Notes: generated by a model not told the origin, from the sequence alone. Counted from the first letter of the stretch, positions 38,422 to 47,461 are shown. The stretch: DNA of 64,000 nt from an uncultured Microcaldota archaeon (GCA_903851445.1 CAINOH010000024.1:18080-82079); one strand, 5' to 3'. Translations and numbers: made by a program.

Positions 38422-40194
38422 ATGCTCTTCTCCAAATTCTGCGAAACATTTGACAGGATAGAGGCAACGCCTTCGCGGCTTAGCTCAACGGACTTCCTCT
38501 CAAAACTGTTCCTGGAAACGCCAGCGTCGCAAATCCGGCGGGCGGTATACTTCTGCCAGGGAAGGGTGGCGCCCGAATTCGAGGACATCGAGGTGGGAAT
38601 CGGCGACAGGATTGCAGAGCAGACGATTGCGAGGACTGCCGGGGTCACTGTTGCCAAGGTGCAGGCCGAGTACCGGAAGAGGGGCGACCTGGGCGTTGCT
38701 GCTGCTGCGCTCCTTGAGAAAAAGGCGCAGACGAGGCTTGCAAGCGAGGAACTTACGGCGCAAAAGGTGTTTGAAAGCGTAAGCAGGATGGCGCAGGCAG
38801 CCGGCACCGGCTCGCAGGAAAGGAAAATCAAGATATTGTGCGAGCTGCTTTCAAAGTCCTCGGGCGCCGAGGCAAAGACGCTCATCCGCTTCTGCACCGA
38901 CAACATGCGCATCGGAATCGGCGAGCCCACCATAATCGACGCGCTCTCGTTCGCGGTTGCCGGCGACAAGTCGCTCAAGCCCGACATCGAGCGCGCGTTC
39001 AACCTCTCTTCCGACCTCGGGATGGTAGCTGAAGTGCTCCTTTCGGAGGGCATCGGGAGAATACGCGCGTTCAAGCCAATCGCAGGAAACCCCATCCGGC
39101 CGGCCCTTGCGGAGAGGCTTGAGAGCGCCGAGGCGATAATCGAAAAGCTCGGCGAGTGCGCGGTTGAGGGGAAGTACGACGGGTTCCGCATCCAGGTGCA
39201 CAAGGACAGGGCCGGAAAGGTGCGTGTCTATTCGCGGAAGCAGGAGCCGATGACGGACATGTTCCCCGAACTTGTCAAGGCAGTTGCAACTGACGTTGAC
39301 GCCAAGGAGTTCATACTGGAAGGCGAAGCAGTCGGCATCGACCCGAAGTCGGGAAAGATACTGCCATTCCAGGTCACGGTACAGCGAAAGCGAAAGCACG
39401 GCATAGACGAACTGTCAAGGAGGATACCCCTGCGGCTGTTCTGCTTCGAAATCCTCTTTTTGGACGGCCGGGACATGACATACGCGCCCTACAGGGAGCG
39501 CCACGCAATGCTTGAGAAGACCGTATCAAAGTCAGACAGGATAACGGTTGCCGAGTACAAGATTTGCAAGGACGCAAAGACGCTGCAGCGCTACTTCGAG
39601 GACGCCCTTTCAAGGGGGCTTGAGGGAATCATCGCAAAGGACCTGAACGCTCCGTACATTGCAGGAGCGCGGAAGTTCGCCTGGATAAAGCTCAAGAAAT
39701 CCTACCAGGGCGCGCTCTCGGACACCGTTGACGTAGTCATAATCGGCTTCTACTACGGAAAGGGCAAGCGCACCAAGCTCGGGTTCGGCGGCCTGCTCAC
39801 AGCGGTGTATGACGACGAGGACGACAGGTTCAAGTCAATCGCGCGCGTAGGCAGCGGGTTTTCCGAGGAACAGATGGAACAGTTCTCAAAGATGCTCGGA
39901 AAAATAGTCGTCAAGGAAAAGCCCCGCGAAGTTGACGCGCTGATGGAACCCGACGAGTGGGTCGCGCCAAAGTACGTGGTCGAAGTCAACGCGGACGAAA
40001 TAACCAAAAGCCCAGTTCACTCCGCAGGAAGGGGAATAGGCGCCGACGGAGAGGAAGTCGGGCTCGCGCTGCGCTTCCCGCGCATGACCGCAGCGGGAAT
40101 CCGCGACAAGTCGCCCCACGACGCGACAACTGTCAACGAGATAATCGAGTTGTACGAGATGCAGAACCGCGCAAAGAAGCACTCGAGGCGCTGA
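38422..40194 (+). CDS. lig: ATP-dependent DNA ligase
   Basis: Adenylation motif EGKYDGFRIQVHK, EGEAVGID, EGIIAKDLNAPY and FAWIKLKKSY motifs; start chosen at MLFSKF. Confidence 0.93.
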   Translation: MLFSKFCETFDRIEATPSRLSSTDFLSKLFLETPASQIRRAVYFCQGRVAPEFEDIEVGIGDRIAEQTIARTAGVTVAKVQAEYRKRGDLGVAAAALLEKKAQTRLASEELTAQKVFESVSRMAQAAGTGSQERKIKILCELLSKSSGAEAKTLIRFCTDNMRIGIGEPTIIDALSFAVAGDKSLKPDIERAFNLSSDLGMVAEVLLSEGIGRIRAFKPIAGNPIRPALAERLESAEAIIEKLGECAVEGKYDGFRIQVHKDRAGKVRVYSRKQEPMTDMFPELVKAVATDVDAKEFILEGEAVGIDPKSGKILPFQVTVQRKRKHGIDELSRRIPLRLFCFEILFLDGRDMTYAPYRERHAMLEKTVSKSDRITVAEYKICKDAKTLQRYFEDALSRGLEGIIAKDLNAPYIAGARKFAWIKLKKSYQGALSDTVDVVIIGFYYGKGKRTKLGFGGLLTAVYDDEDDRFKSIARVGSGFSEEQMEQFSKMLGKIVVKEKPREVDALMEPDEWVAPKYVVEVNADEITKSPVHSAGRGIGADGEEVGLALRFPRMTAAGIRDKSPHDATTVNEIIELYEMQNRAKKHSRR

Positions 40195-40269
40195 AGCTGG
40201 TTTCCAGCGGACAAAAAAGATTGGCGGCAAGAAGCGCAAGGCCGCCAATAGAAAAAAATGAAAGGGAGC

Positions 40270-40629
40270 CTAAAGTATTTCAGGGTTCTCCTTGGTCGGC
40301 GACAGGTAGATTGTCGTGCCCGGAGTGAGGCTTTCGCGGAGCTTGACTGAGATATACTTTCCGTACTTGCCCTCGTTTATCCAGCCGCTCCCGACGTATC
40401 CTTCCATACCCTTGGCCTTCACCGAAAACTGCGGCTTGTTGCCGTGAGGCTCGGGCGAAAAGCCCTCGGCCTGCGCATCCACTCTTGGTTCCATCATTTG
40501 ATTACCCACCTTTTTTTGCGCATAGAACTCCGAAAAGCTCGCCTCCGAATAGCCCGGCCTTGCGGGCGCAGCACCCGAAAGAACGGCGCTCAATGGGGGA
40601 AGCCTTCCGAACTTGCCTGCGTAGAACAT
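40270..40629 (-). CDS. Hypothetical protein
   Basis: MFYAGKFGRLPPLSAVL...; C-terminal SGWINEGKYGKYISVKLRESLTPGTTIYLSPTKENPE. Confidence 0.6.
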   Translation of the reverse strand: MFYAGKFGRLPPLSAVLSGAAPARPGYSEASFSEFYAQKKVGNQMMEPRVDAQAEGFSPEPHGNKPQFSVKAKGMEGYVGSGWINEGKYGKYISVKLRESLTPGTTIYLSPTKENPEIL

Positions 40630-40646
40630 AAGTCTATCACATCCTC

Positions 40647-40778
40647 TTAGCAGACCGATGCGGCCATTACCAGGGAGACCCTGTTGCCGCGGTTCGATAT
40701 CTGCTCTATTGCCAGCGGAAGCGACTCCGCAATCCGCCTTACCTGGCTGTATGAAAGCCCTGAAACGTCCATGTCCAT
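40647..40778 (-). CDS. Possible 43-aa small protein
   Basis: MDMDVSGLSYSQVRRIAESLPLAIEQISNRGNRVSLVMAASVC*, directly upstream of the 40270-40629 gene; below the ORF-track length cutoff. Confidence 0.45.
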   Translation of the reverse strand: MDMDVSGLSYSQVRRIAESLPLAIEQISNRGNRVSLVMAASVC

Positions 40779-40853
40779 CCAAAACACCTCTGTGCATCAA
40801 AGTCGTGCGGATTTCGGTATATAAGCGAAAAGAGACCCCGTTTCCGGTGAAAA

Positions 40854-41153
40854 TCAGCCAGTCTTGGCTGCAGGATTTTCAAAGGACTCGACAAGCTGGA
40901 CGGGCTCGACTGGCCGGGCAACCAATTCCAAAAACGAGTTCTTCAGCGAGCAGGATACAGTCTCTTTTGATGCCTTGAACGGAAGGTGGAAGACGCCCTC
41001 CCAGCGCACGCGGCGGCCGGTTGAGACGGTCACGCGGGCTATGTCGTTGCGCACGGCCACCTTCGCGACCCCGGCGGTTATCTCCCCAATTTCCATTACT
41101 ACGCGGATGGAGCCGTCGGAAAGCTCAACTGCCTCGAAAACCTTTGCCTGCAA
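40854..41153 (-). CDS. Hypothetical protein (start uncertain)
   Basis: LQAKVFEAVELSDGSIRVVMEIGEITAGVAKVAVRND...; TTG start assumed. Confidence 0.45.
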   Translation of the reverse strand: MQAKVFEAVELSDGSIRVVMEIGEITAGVAKVAVRNDIARVTVSTGRRVRWEGVFHLPFKASKETVSCSLKNSFLELVARPVEPVQLVESFENPAAKTG

Positions 41154-41247
41154 TTTCCCAATCCAAGTGATTAGCCCGCATTTTCCCCTTATGTGTGAGG
41201 TAAAACGCGGTAAAACTTTTGGTTTAAATTGCGCAGGCCATTTCCCG

Positions 41248-41263
41248 AAGGGTTTAAACCCTT
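41248..41263. promoter_or_regulatory. Perfect palindrome AAGGGTTTAAACCCTT upstream of tRNA-Gln
   Basis: 16-bp palindrome with TTTAAA core about 27-32 nt before the tRNA 5' end. Confidence 0.5.
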
Positions 41264-41304
41264 GGGGGGCATAATCTTTTCCGCAGCCCCGTAGTACAGC
41301 GGTC

Positions 41305-41332
41305 AGCCTGCTGCAAAAGGACAGGCCCGCAA
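41305..41332 (+). other. Predicted non-canonical tRNA intron (D-loop)
   Basis: 4-bp helix GCGG/CCGC, bulges TC|A and AA|A, inner helix GCCTG/CAGGC. Confidence 0.85.
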
Positions 41333-41371
41333 AAGTATGTCGGCCTTTGGAGCCGAAGACAGCGGTTCGAA

Positions 41372-41421
41372 TTCTCCAAAGCACGATGGCCCAATCGCCG
41401 CTGAAACTTTGGGGACGCAAC
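41372..41421 (+). other. Predicted non-canonical tRNA intron (T-loop 59/60)
   Basis: Outer T-stem AGCGG/CCGCT; 4-nt TTCG/CGCA (3 pairs); bulges AA|T and AC|T; 9-bp inner helix TCTCCAAAG/CTTTGGGGA. Confidence 0.88.
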
Positions 41422-41459
41422 TCCGCTCGGGGCTATAATTTTTGAAAGGTGTTATCCAG

Positions 41460-41708
41460 ATGGGAAGAATAAAGGGGACTCAAATCAAGGTGCTTTCAAG
41501 GCACATGCTCAAGACCAACGCCGCAATGTTCTCGGCCAGCTTTGACGAGGACAAGAAAATCGTCGACAAGCTCGAGCTCGGGATGAGCAAGACCGAGAGG
41601 AACAAGCTCGCAGGCGAGATTGCGCAGGAGATTGCAAAGCTCGACCGCATCGTGAAGCAGCAGGAGGCCGAGGAGGCATCCAGGGAGGCTGCAGCGGCGC
41701 ACGCATAG
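41460..41708 (+). CDS. Ribosomal protein S17e-like
   Basis: MGRIKGTQIKVLSRHMLKTNAAMFSASFDEDKKIVDKLELGMSKTERNKLAGEIAQEI resembles archaeal eS17. Confidence 0.75.
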   Translation: MGRIKGTQIKVLSRHMLKTNAAMFSASFDEDKKIVDKLELGMSKTERNKLAGEIAQEIAKLDRIVKQQEAEEASREAAAAHA

Positions 41709-41764
41709 AAGCGCTTGCGCTAAACTTTTCCTAATTCTTTTTATTTTTCGATTTTTTCCAATCC

Positions 41765-42172
41765 TTATTTCTGCAGCCGCAGCAGGATTTCCCGGTTGCT
41801 GTCTAGGATTTTCTTGTTCAGCTCGAGCAGGGACCTGCTGAGCGCAATCAACTCGTCAAGCTTCTGGCCAGGGTCAAGCGAAGGCGAACTGAGGACGCTT
41901 CCTGAGATATCAGGCCCTGCCGGCTCGTCAAAAAGGGACGGCTTTGCAGAAGGGGCCTGGGCTGTTGGCTCCTCCGAAAAGAGTGATGAACGTGCCTTGG
42001 CCGCCACCTCGGGGGCTGCGGGCCTCGCAGCTGCCTTCTGGCCTGCAGCTGCCTTGGCCTCTGCCAGCACCTTTTGCGTTTCTGGCACGCCAAGGTCGGA
42101 AAGGTTTGAAAGAATCTCGGACTCGGGCATACCCGCCGCAAGCATCTCGCGGACAATCTGCTTTATCTCCAT
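41765..42172 (-). CDS. Hypothetical coiled-coil protein
   Basis: MEIKQIVREMLAAGMPESEILSNLSDLGVPE..., C-terminal coiled coil LIALSRSLLELNKKILDSNREILLRLQ. Confidence 0.6.
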   Translation of the reverse strand: MEIKQIVREMLAAGMPESEILSNLSDLGVPETQKVLAEAKAAAGQKAAARPAAPEVAAKARSSLFSEEPTAQAPSAKPSLFDEPAGPDISGSVLSSPSLDPGQKLDELIALSRSLLELNKKILDSNREILLRLQK

Positions 42173-42327
42173 AAAAACCACGCGCAATTTTACAGGACGG
42201 GATTAGGCAATCCCATCTTATAATACGTACGCAACCGCGGCTTGCCCTTGGGCCGAAACCCATAAGGGCGATAGATTTTAAGCAACGATTACCTCAGATA
42301 ATCCGAAAGCATTTCGCAACTGCGGTT

Positions 42328-43776
42328 TTGGTAATGCAGCTAGACCTTCCACTCGGCCCATGGACTCGGATGTTCAACGCCCAGTGGGGCGACTACCCGC
42401 TGATGGTGTACCAGAACCCCGACAAGATGATGATGCTCACCCTCTTTGAGAAGAGGGAAGGCAAGGTCACGGGCGCCCTGACTTTCCTCAAGAAGGGCTT
42501 TGTCATAGAAGGCGACATTTCCAAGATAGCGCTGTCGCAGCGCCAGGATGTCATGATTGTATCCAAAATATCGCGCGAGCACGCCGGGAAGTACCTGCTC
42601 ATAAGCTCCTCGCCCACGTTCATCGAGTACAACAGGGACTCGCTCACCAAGGCCATAACGCAGCAGGGCGCGGAAATCGAGCACCTTTCCAAGGCGATGA
42701 TAGAGATACTGCACGGCTACGAGTGCAAGGCAACGGACTTCCGCATTGTCGAGGACGACGAGCTGCAGCTCTTGCTCGGCGACCCGTTCTCGCTATTTGC
42801 CTACCTTTCCGTCTCAAAGGGCCAGGGGACGCGGGCGCAGCAGAACAAGGCAAAGTGCCTCTTCGGCATCGACCGCGACAACGAGCCGGTCAGCGTCAAA
42901 CTGACTTCCCTCCAGACCGTCGCAATCACCGGCGGCAGGCTCCCGCAGAGACTGCACGCGATGCACATAGTGCTCGAGTCCGCATTGATGAACAACATCT
43001 CGACAATGGTCTTTGACAGCGGCAGCACGTTCTCGGGCCTGGCACAGCCCAACAAGGACGCCTCGAAGTACGAGGAGTTCAAGCTCACATCGATCCCGCT
43101 GGGTTTCCCGTTTCGGGAGTACGAACTTGAGAAGGGCCTGTTCATCGACCTCTCAAAAATCGACCCGGAAGTGTTCCTGCTGGCGTTCGGGATTGAAAAA
43201 AGCGACATTGCAAGCGTAATCAAGCGGACGTACGTGGAAAAGCCCGGAAGCTTCCATGCGATGACCGACCTGGCCTTGGCAATGGACCAGCTCCACGAGA
43301 GCGCTGAAATCACGAGGTATACTATATGCAAGGCCATGAGGGCGGCGACGGTAATCCAAAAGAGCTCGCCCAACGTGTTCGCAAAGACCGGTGCCTTCGA
43401 GGCACCCGCAACTTCCGGCATAGGCAAGGTAATCCACGTCAACCTGTCCGGCCAGCAGCCCGACATCGCAATGCTTGCCGCCTATTCGCTGCTGGAGATT
43501 GCAACTTCGGACGACTCGCCCGAAAAATCGATGCTCCTTGCATTCACCCGCGATGCCACGGAGATACCGGCAGCAGTCATGTCAAAGCTGCGGGCCACTG
43601 CATCCAGCGGCACCCGGCTCGTCCTTTCCGCCCAGCACGAAAGTGACATTTCCGATTTCAACGCCACTCTCGGCATTGAAATAATCGGGGATGACGCCAT
43701 CCTTTCCGAGGAGGGCGAAAAACAGAGGAGAATCAGGCTGCGGCCAGCGTACTCTTTTGACAGCGAGCTTGCCTGA
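42328..43776 (+). CDS. HerA/FtsK-like ATPase fold protein lacking a recognisable Walker A (putative pseudo-ATPase)
   Basis: FGIDRDNEPVSVKLTSLQTVAITGGRLPQRLHAMHIVLESALMNNISTMVFDSGSTFSGL; LLAFTRDATEIPAAVMSKLRATASSGTRLVLSAQHESDISDF. Confidence 0.55.
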   Translation: MVMQLDLPLGPWTRMFNAQWGDYPLMVYQNPDKMMMLTLFEKREGKVTGALTFLKKGFVIEGDISKIALSQRQDVMIVSKISREHAGKYLLISSSPTFIEYNRDSLTKAITQQGAEIEHLSKAMIEILHGYECKATDFRIVEDDELQLLLGDPFSLFAYLSVSKGQGTRAQQNKAKCLFGIDRDNEPVSVKLTSLQTVAITGGRLPQRLHAMHIVLESALMNNISTMVFDSGSTFSGLAQPNKDASKYEEFKLTSIPLGFPFREYELEKGLFIDLSKIDPEVFLLAFGIEKSDIASVIKRTYVEKPGSFHAMTDLALAMDQLHESAEITRYTICKAMRAATVIQKSSPNVFAKTGAFEAPATSGIGKVIHVNLSGQQPDIAMLAAYSLLEIATSDDSPEKSMLLAFTRDATEIPAAVMSKLRATASSGTRLVLSAQHESDISDFNATLGIEIIGDDAILSEEGEKQRRIRLRPAYSFDSELA

Positions 43777-43781
43777 GCCGC

Positions 43782-44192
43782 CTAGGTCCTGTGCTTGTCC
43801 AGCTCTTCAGCTATGAGCTTCCGCGCCTGCTTGAGCGTGACAAAGTCAAGGGGGTTTATCGAGTCAAGGGTATAATGGAGCTCGGACACCTCGGCCTTTG
43901 TAGCCGCCTGCTCGCGCAGCTCGGCAACCTGCTTCTTGAGCGCATCCACCTCGGAAGCAAGGCCCGAATTGGACTCGCCACTTGCGGGGAAAGAACCGGT
44001 TGAAGGCAACTGGCCCGCTGACTCGATCTTGGCCAGCTTGTCATTGTGGGTGACTATGGTCCTGCCGATGATGTCCTCGTTCTTCTCAATCATGCGAATT
44101 TTCTGGGCGATGAGGCTGATCTTGGAGTCCAGCATCTGGATTTCCGCCTTCAGGTCGTCGTACTTTTTCTGCGGAGTGGGGGAGTCTGACAT
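43782..44192 (-). CDS. Hypothetical coiled-coil protein
   Basis: KYDDLKAEIQMLDSKISLIAQKIRMIEKNEDIIGRTI...NPLDFVTLKQARKLIAEELDKH. Confidence 0.6.
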   Translation of the reverse strand: MSDSPTPQKKYDDLKAEIQMLDSKISLIAQKIRMIEKNEDIIGRTIVTHNDKLAKIESAGQLPSTGSFPASGESNSGLASEVDALKKQVAELREQAATKAEVSELHYTLDSINPLDFVTLKQARKLIAEELDKHRT

Positions 44193-44350
44193 GAGTTCAC
44201 CAGTGGATAATTACCTGACCAACTAATCACCCAACAGCGCCATAAAAACATTCTGATGCGGGTTTGGCCGCGGCATTTGCGCACATTAAAAAGCCGGCGT
44301 TTTTGAAAGACTAACATTAGCGCCCGTAAGAACGGGAAATGGTGGTTCCA

Positions 44351-45862
44351 ATGAAGAAAGCCCTGCCCCTGAAGGCAATCCTTGCCGCAATAGCGGTCGT
44401 TGTAGTGGTACTGGTCGTCGCTTTGGCTGCGCTGCCGCAGAACAACAGCGCTTCCATGAACATAAGCTGGAACAGCCTTGCTGACGCGCAAAAGGCGCCG
44501 GACTCGGACGCGCCAAAGGCGGTTGAGATTACGGTGTACCAGGCTCAGGACACTTATACTCCCTCGTACTGGAACAACGGCTACCGGTCCACCACGCAGG
44601 CGCTCAACTACAACCCGTCCGACGGGATTGCGCTTGTCAAGGAGACGCGCAACGTCGACCTGCCAGCAGGAGTTGCAAGCCTTGCAATCAAGGGCACCTC
44701 GGCATACCTCGACCCGACAAGCGTGCATCTTTCGGACCTTTCAGGAAAGTCGCTTTCCATACTCGAACAGAACTATGATTATGACTTGGTGGATGGTTAC
44801 AAGTTGCTTGACAAGTACATTGACAAGCAGATTACGGTCAAGTCCGGAAACGACACCACTACAGGCGTGCTGCTTTCCGCAAGCGGCCCGGTCCTGCAGA
44901 CTGCAAACGGCGTGACCGTGCTCTCAGGCTACGACAAGATAGATTTCCCGTCGCTTCCCGAGGGCCTCATCACCACGCCCACAATCAGCTGGATCCTGGA
45001 CTCGCAGGCTGCTGGCAGCCGCGACGTCGAGGTCAGCTACCTTACAAGCGGGCTCAACTGGAACGCGAACTACGTGGCAATTGACAACGCCGACGACACC
45101 GCGCTTTCCCTCCAGGCGTGGATTTCGCTGCGCAACGATGCGGGAACAACGTTCAAGGACGCCAAGCTCAAGCTCGTTGCCGGTGACATCAACGTTGTGA
45201 CTCCGAACGCATACCCAAGTTACGCGACTATGGACGCTTACGGCGCAAACGGAAAGGTCGCAGCTGTTACCGAGCAGAGCTTCTTCGAGTACCACCTCTA
45301 CACGCTCGAGCGGCCGACCACGATTGCATCAGGCCAGGTCAAGCAGGTTGAGATGACAAGCGCGGACAACGTCGCCGCAAAGAAGGAGTACATCTACGAC
45401 GCGTCGCAAAGCTCGAAGGTTTCAGTAAAGCTTGGCTTCAACAACACCGAAAAGTCCGGGCTTGGCATTGCGCTGCCCAAGGGCAAGGTGCGCGTGTACA
45501 AGGCGGACTCCACAGGTTCGCTGCAGTTCCTCGGCGAGGACTCGATTGACCACACGCCGAAGGACGAGGCGGTCAAATTGACCATTGGAAACGCGTTTGA
45601 CATTGTTGCTGAGAAGACGACCACCGACTCCTCGATGAGCGGAAGCTGCTCGAGCAGGTACTCCTACAGGATAACGCTCCGCAACCACAAGGCCGAACCA
45701 GTCACTATCAAGGTTGTTGAGCACGCGTACGGCGAGTGGGACGTAACTAGCGAGACTTTCACGCACACCAAGGACTCGGCGACACAGCTTTCGTGGAACG
45801 TGCCTGTTGCTGCTGATGGCACTTCAACTGTCGAGTACACGATTAGGACGGTGACTTGCTAA
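44351..45862 (+). CDS. DUF4139-like membrane-anchored extracytoplasmic protein
   Basis: N-terminal TM; LVKETRNVDLPAGVASLAIKGTSAYLDPTSVHL; VSYLTSGLNWNANYVAIDN; C-terminal SYRITLRNHKAEPVTIKVVEHAYGEWDV. Confidence 0.75.
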   Translation: MKKALPLKAILAAIAVVVVVLVVALAALPQNNSASMNISWNSLADAQKAPDSDAPKAVEITVYQAQDTYTPSYWNNGYRSTTQALNYNPSDGIALVKETRNVDLPAGVASLAIKGTSAYLDPTSVHLSDLSGKSLSILEQNYDYDLVDGYKLLDKYIDKQITVKSGNDTTTGVLLSASGPVLQTANGVTVLSGYDKIDFPSLPEGLITTPTISWILDSQAAGSRDVEVSYLTSGLNWNANYVAIDNADDTALSLQAWISLRNDAGTTFKDAKLKLVAGDINVVTPNAYPSYATMDAYGANGKVAAVTEQSFFEYHLYTLERPTTIASGQVKQVEMTSADNVAAKKEYIYDASQSSKVSVKLGFNNTEKSGLGIALPKGKVRVYKADSTGSLQFLGEDSIDHTPKDEAVKLTIGNAFDIVAEKTTTDSSMSGSCSSRYSYRITLRNHKAEPVTIKVVEHAYGEWDVTSETFTHTKDSATQLSWNVPVAADGTSTVEYTIRTVTC

Positions 45863-45969
45863 GAAGAAGCGCTGGAGGCTTTTGCTTCCTTTTCTTTTAT
45901 ATTTTTTTATTTTCTATTTCTTTTTGAATTTTCTGAAAGAAGGCTACTGCAAAGGTTGGCGCCCAAAAA

Positions 45970-45984
45970 ACCGGCTGCGCCGGT
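45970..45984. terminator. Hairpin ACCGGC-TGC-GCCGGT downstream of the DUF4139 gene
   Basis: 6-bp perfect arms in an AT/T-rich intergenic region. Confidence 0.35.
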
Positions 45985-46106
45985 GACAAGATACCTCATT
46001 TATACCATAGCAGACAAATTATGAACCCCGCAGTAATATAGTAATTTGCCGGCTGCTTTGCTGCCCGGGCGCTAGAGCCACAAGAAAATAGGCAGAGTGT
46101 TTTTCA

Positions 46107-47414
46107 ATGATTTCACGAATCTCCCGCTTGTATGAAAAACAAAAGGGCGGTTTCCTGTTCCTTGGGATAGTCTCGAACGCCTGCGCAGTCCTGAGCATGG
46201 GAATTTCCTACTTGTTCAACATATTGATGGCCCGAAGCCTCAGCCTTTCCGACTTCGGCCTGCTCGGGGTTGCAATAGCGTATTACACCATCCTCATCAT
46301 TCCCACCGGCAGCCTGAGTACGATACTGACCCGCGAGTTTTCCAAGCTGCAGAAAGCAGGAAAGCAGCAAGAGATAGCTTTCCTTGCAAGGAAATACGCC
46401 AAAAAAGCCCTCCTATACAGCGGCCTTGTCACGCTATTGGTGATTACTGCCGCACTGGCACTATCCAAGCCCGAAGTAGCCATAATCGTATTCCTTGTGC
46501 CTATAGGCTATGCGGCAATCCCGCTCAACAGCATACTCCAGTCTTCCGAACGCATTGTCGCGCTGTCAATATTGGGCCTTGCAGGCGCGGTATTGAAGCT
46601 CGTTTTCGGCCTGGCTGTGGTTGCACTTGGCTTTGGCCTGTTTGGGGCAGCAGGGGCAATATCCACATCCGGTCTCCTGATAATCGCAACAACCTACCTC
46701 ATCCTCAAGGATTCCCTTTCCAAGACGGCAAGGTTCAAGCTGGGTCTGAGAAAGGCGCTCTCGCTCACAACAGCCATACTGGTAATCCAAGGCCTGTTCC
46801 TCTACGCCGACTTGTTTGCAGTTCAGAACTTCCTTGGCAACGGCCAGACCGGGCTCTACAACGTGGCAGAGACAACTGCAAAGATAACCTATTTCCTCAC
46901 TGGCGCGGTGATACTCGTCCTTTTGCCGAAAATGGCGAAGCTGGACTTCACAAAGGACAAACGTAAGATTGCCATGCTACTGCTTGGCGGCACGGCGTTC
47001 CTTTTGCCTCCGGCGCTTGTCCTAATCGGCTTTCCAAGAGAAATCGTGCTCTTCTTCTACGGTGACAAGTTCAGCCAGGCAATCCCCGCGTTCCAGGCGC
47101 TCGCAGCCGGATTCCTAATCTACTCGATATTCAACATCGTGCAATACGGCCTGCTTGCCAAGGGAAAGGAAAGGGACGTGCTTGCAATCAACGCAGCAGG
47201 CCTTGGCCTGCACTGCTTCCTGCTGTCATACTTTGTGCCTTTGCAAGGCCTGACTGGAGCCGGGATCGCGGTTATAATCTCCTCAACAGCATTGCTTGCG
47301 GCCAGCATCGTGGCGTTGGTAGGGTATACACGGAAAAAATCCACAAAACGACCATTCATATTAGTTCATACTATTCGCAAAAAAGGGATTAAGCTTATAT
47401 ACCAAAATTCCTGA
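46107..47414 (+). CDS. Oligosaccharide flippase / polysaccharide biosynthesis membrane protein
   Basis: LFNILMARSLSLSDFGLLGVAIAYYTILIIPTGSLSTILTREFSK; about 12 TM segments. Confidence 0.85.
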   Translation: MISRISRLYEKQKGGFLFLGIVSNACAVLSMGISYLFNILMARSLSLSDFGLLGVAIAYYTILIIPTGSLSTILTREFSKLQKAGKQQEIAFLARKYAKKALLYSGLVTLLVITAALALSKPEVAIIVFLVPIGYAAIPLNSILQSSERIVALSILGLAGAVLKLVFGLAVVALGFGLFGAAGAISTSGLLIIATTYLILKDSLSKTARFKLGLRKALSLTTAILVIQGLFLYADLFAVQNFLGNGQTGLYNVAETTAKITYFLTGAVILVLLPKMAKLDFTKDKRKIAMLLLGGTAFLLPPALVLIGFPREIVLFFYGDKFSQAIPAFQALAAGFLIYSIFNIVQYGLLAKGKERDVLAINAAGLGLHCFLLSYFVPLQGLTGAGIAVIISSTALLAASIVALVGYTRKKSTKRPFILVHTIRKKGIKLIYQNS

Positions 47415-47461
47415 TAGTTACTAGTTGTTTTCATTAAAGGTTATTAGAGGGGTTTCCAACA

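Larger units (their letters stand above)
41285..41435 (+). tRNA. tRNA-Gln(TTG) with two non-canonical introns (D-loop, 28 nt; T-loop 59/60, 50 nt)
   Basis: Acceptor AGCCCCG/CGGGGCT; D-stem GTAC/GTAT; anticodon arm TCGGC-CTTTGGA-GCCGA; T-arm AGCGG-TTCGAA|T-CCGCT. Mature length 73 nt. Confidence 0.9.

Noticed and set aside
41398-41402. First CCGCT as the T-stem partner of tRNA-Gln
   Set aside because: It is not followed by the acceptor strand; the second CCGCT (41423-41427) is directly followed by CGGGGCT.
45970-45984. ACCGGC-TGC-GCCGGT as a riboswitch element
   Set aside because: A short single hairpin in an AT-rich intergenic region; more simply a terminator or processing signal.
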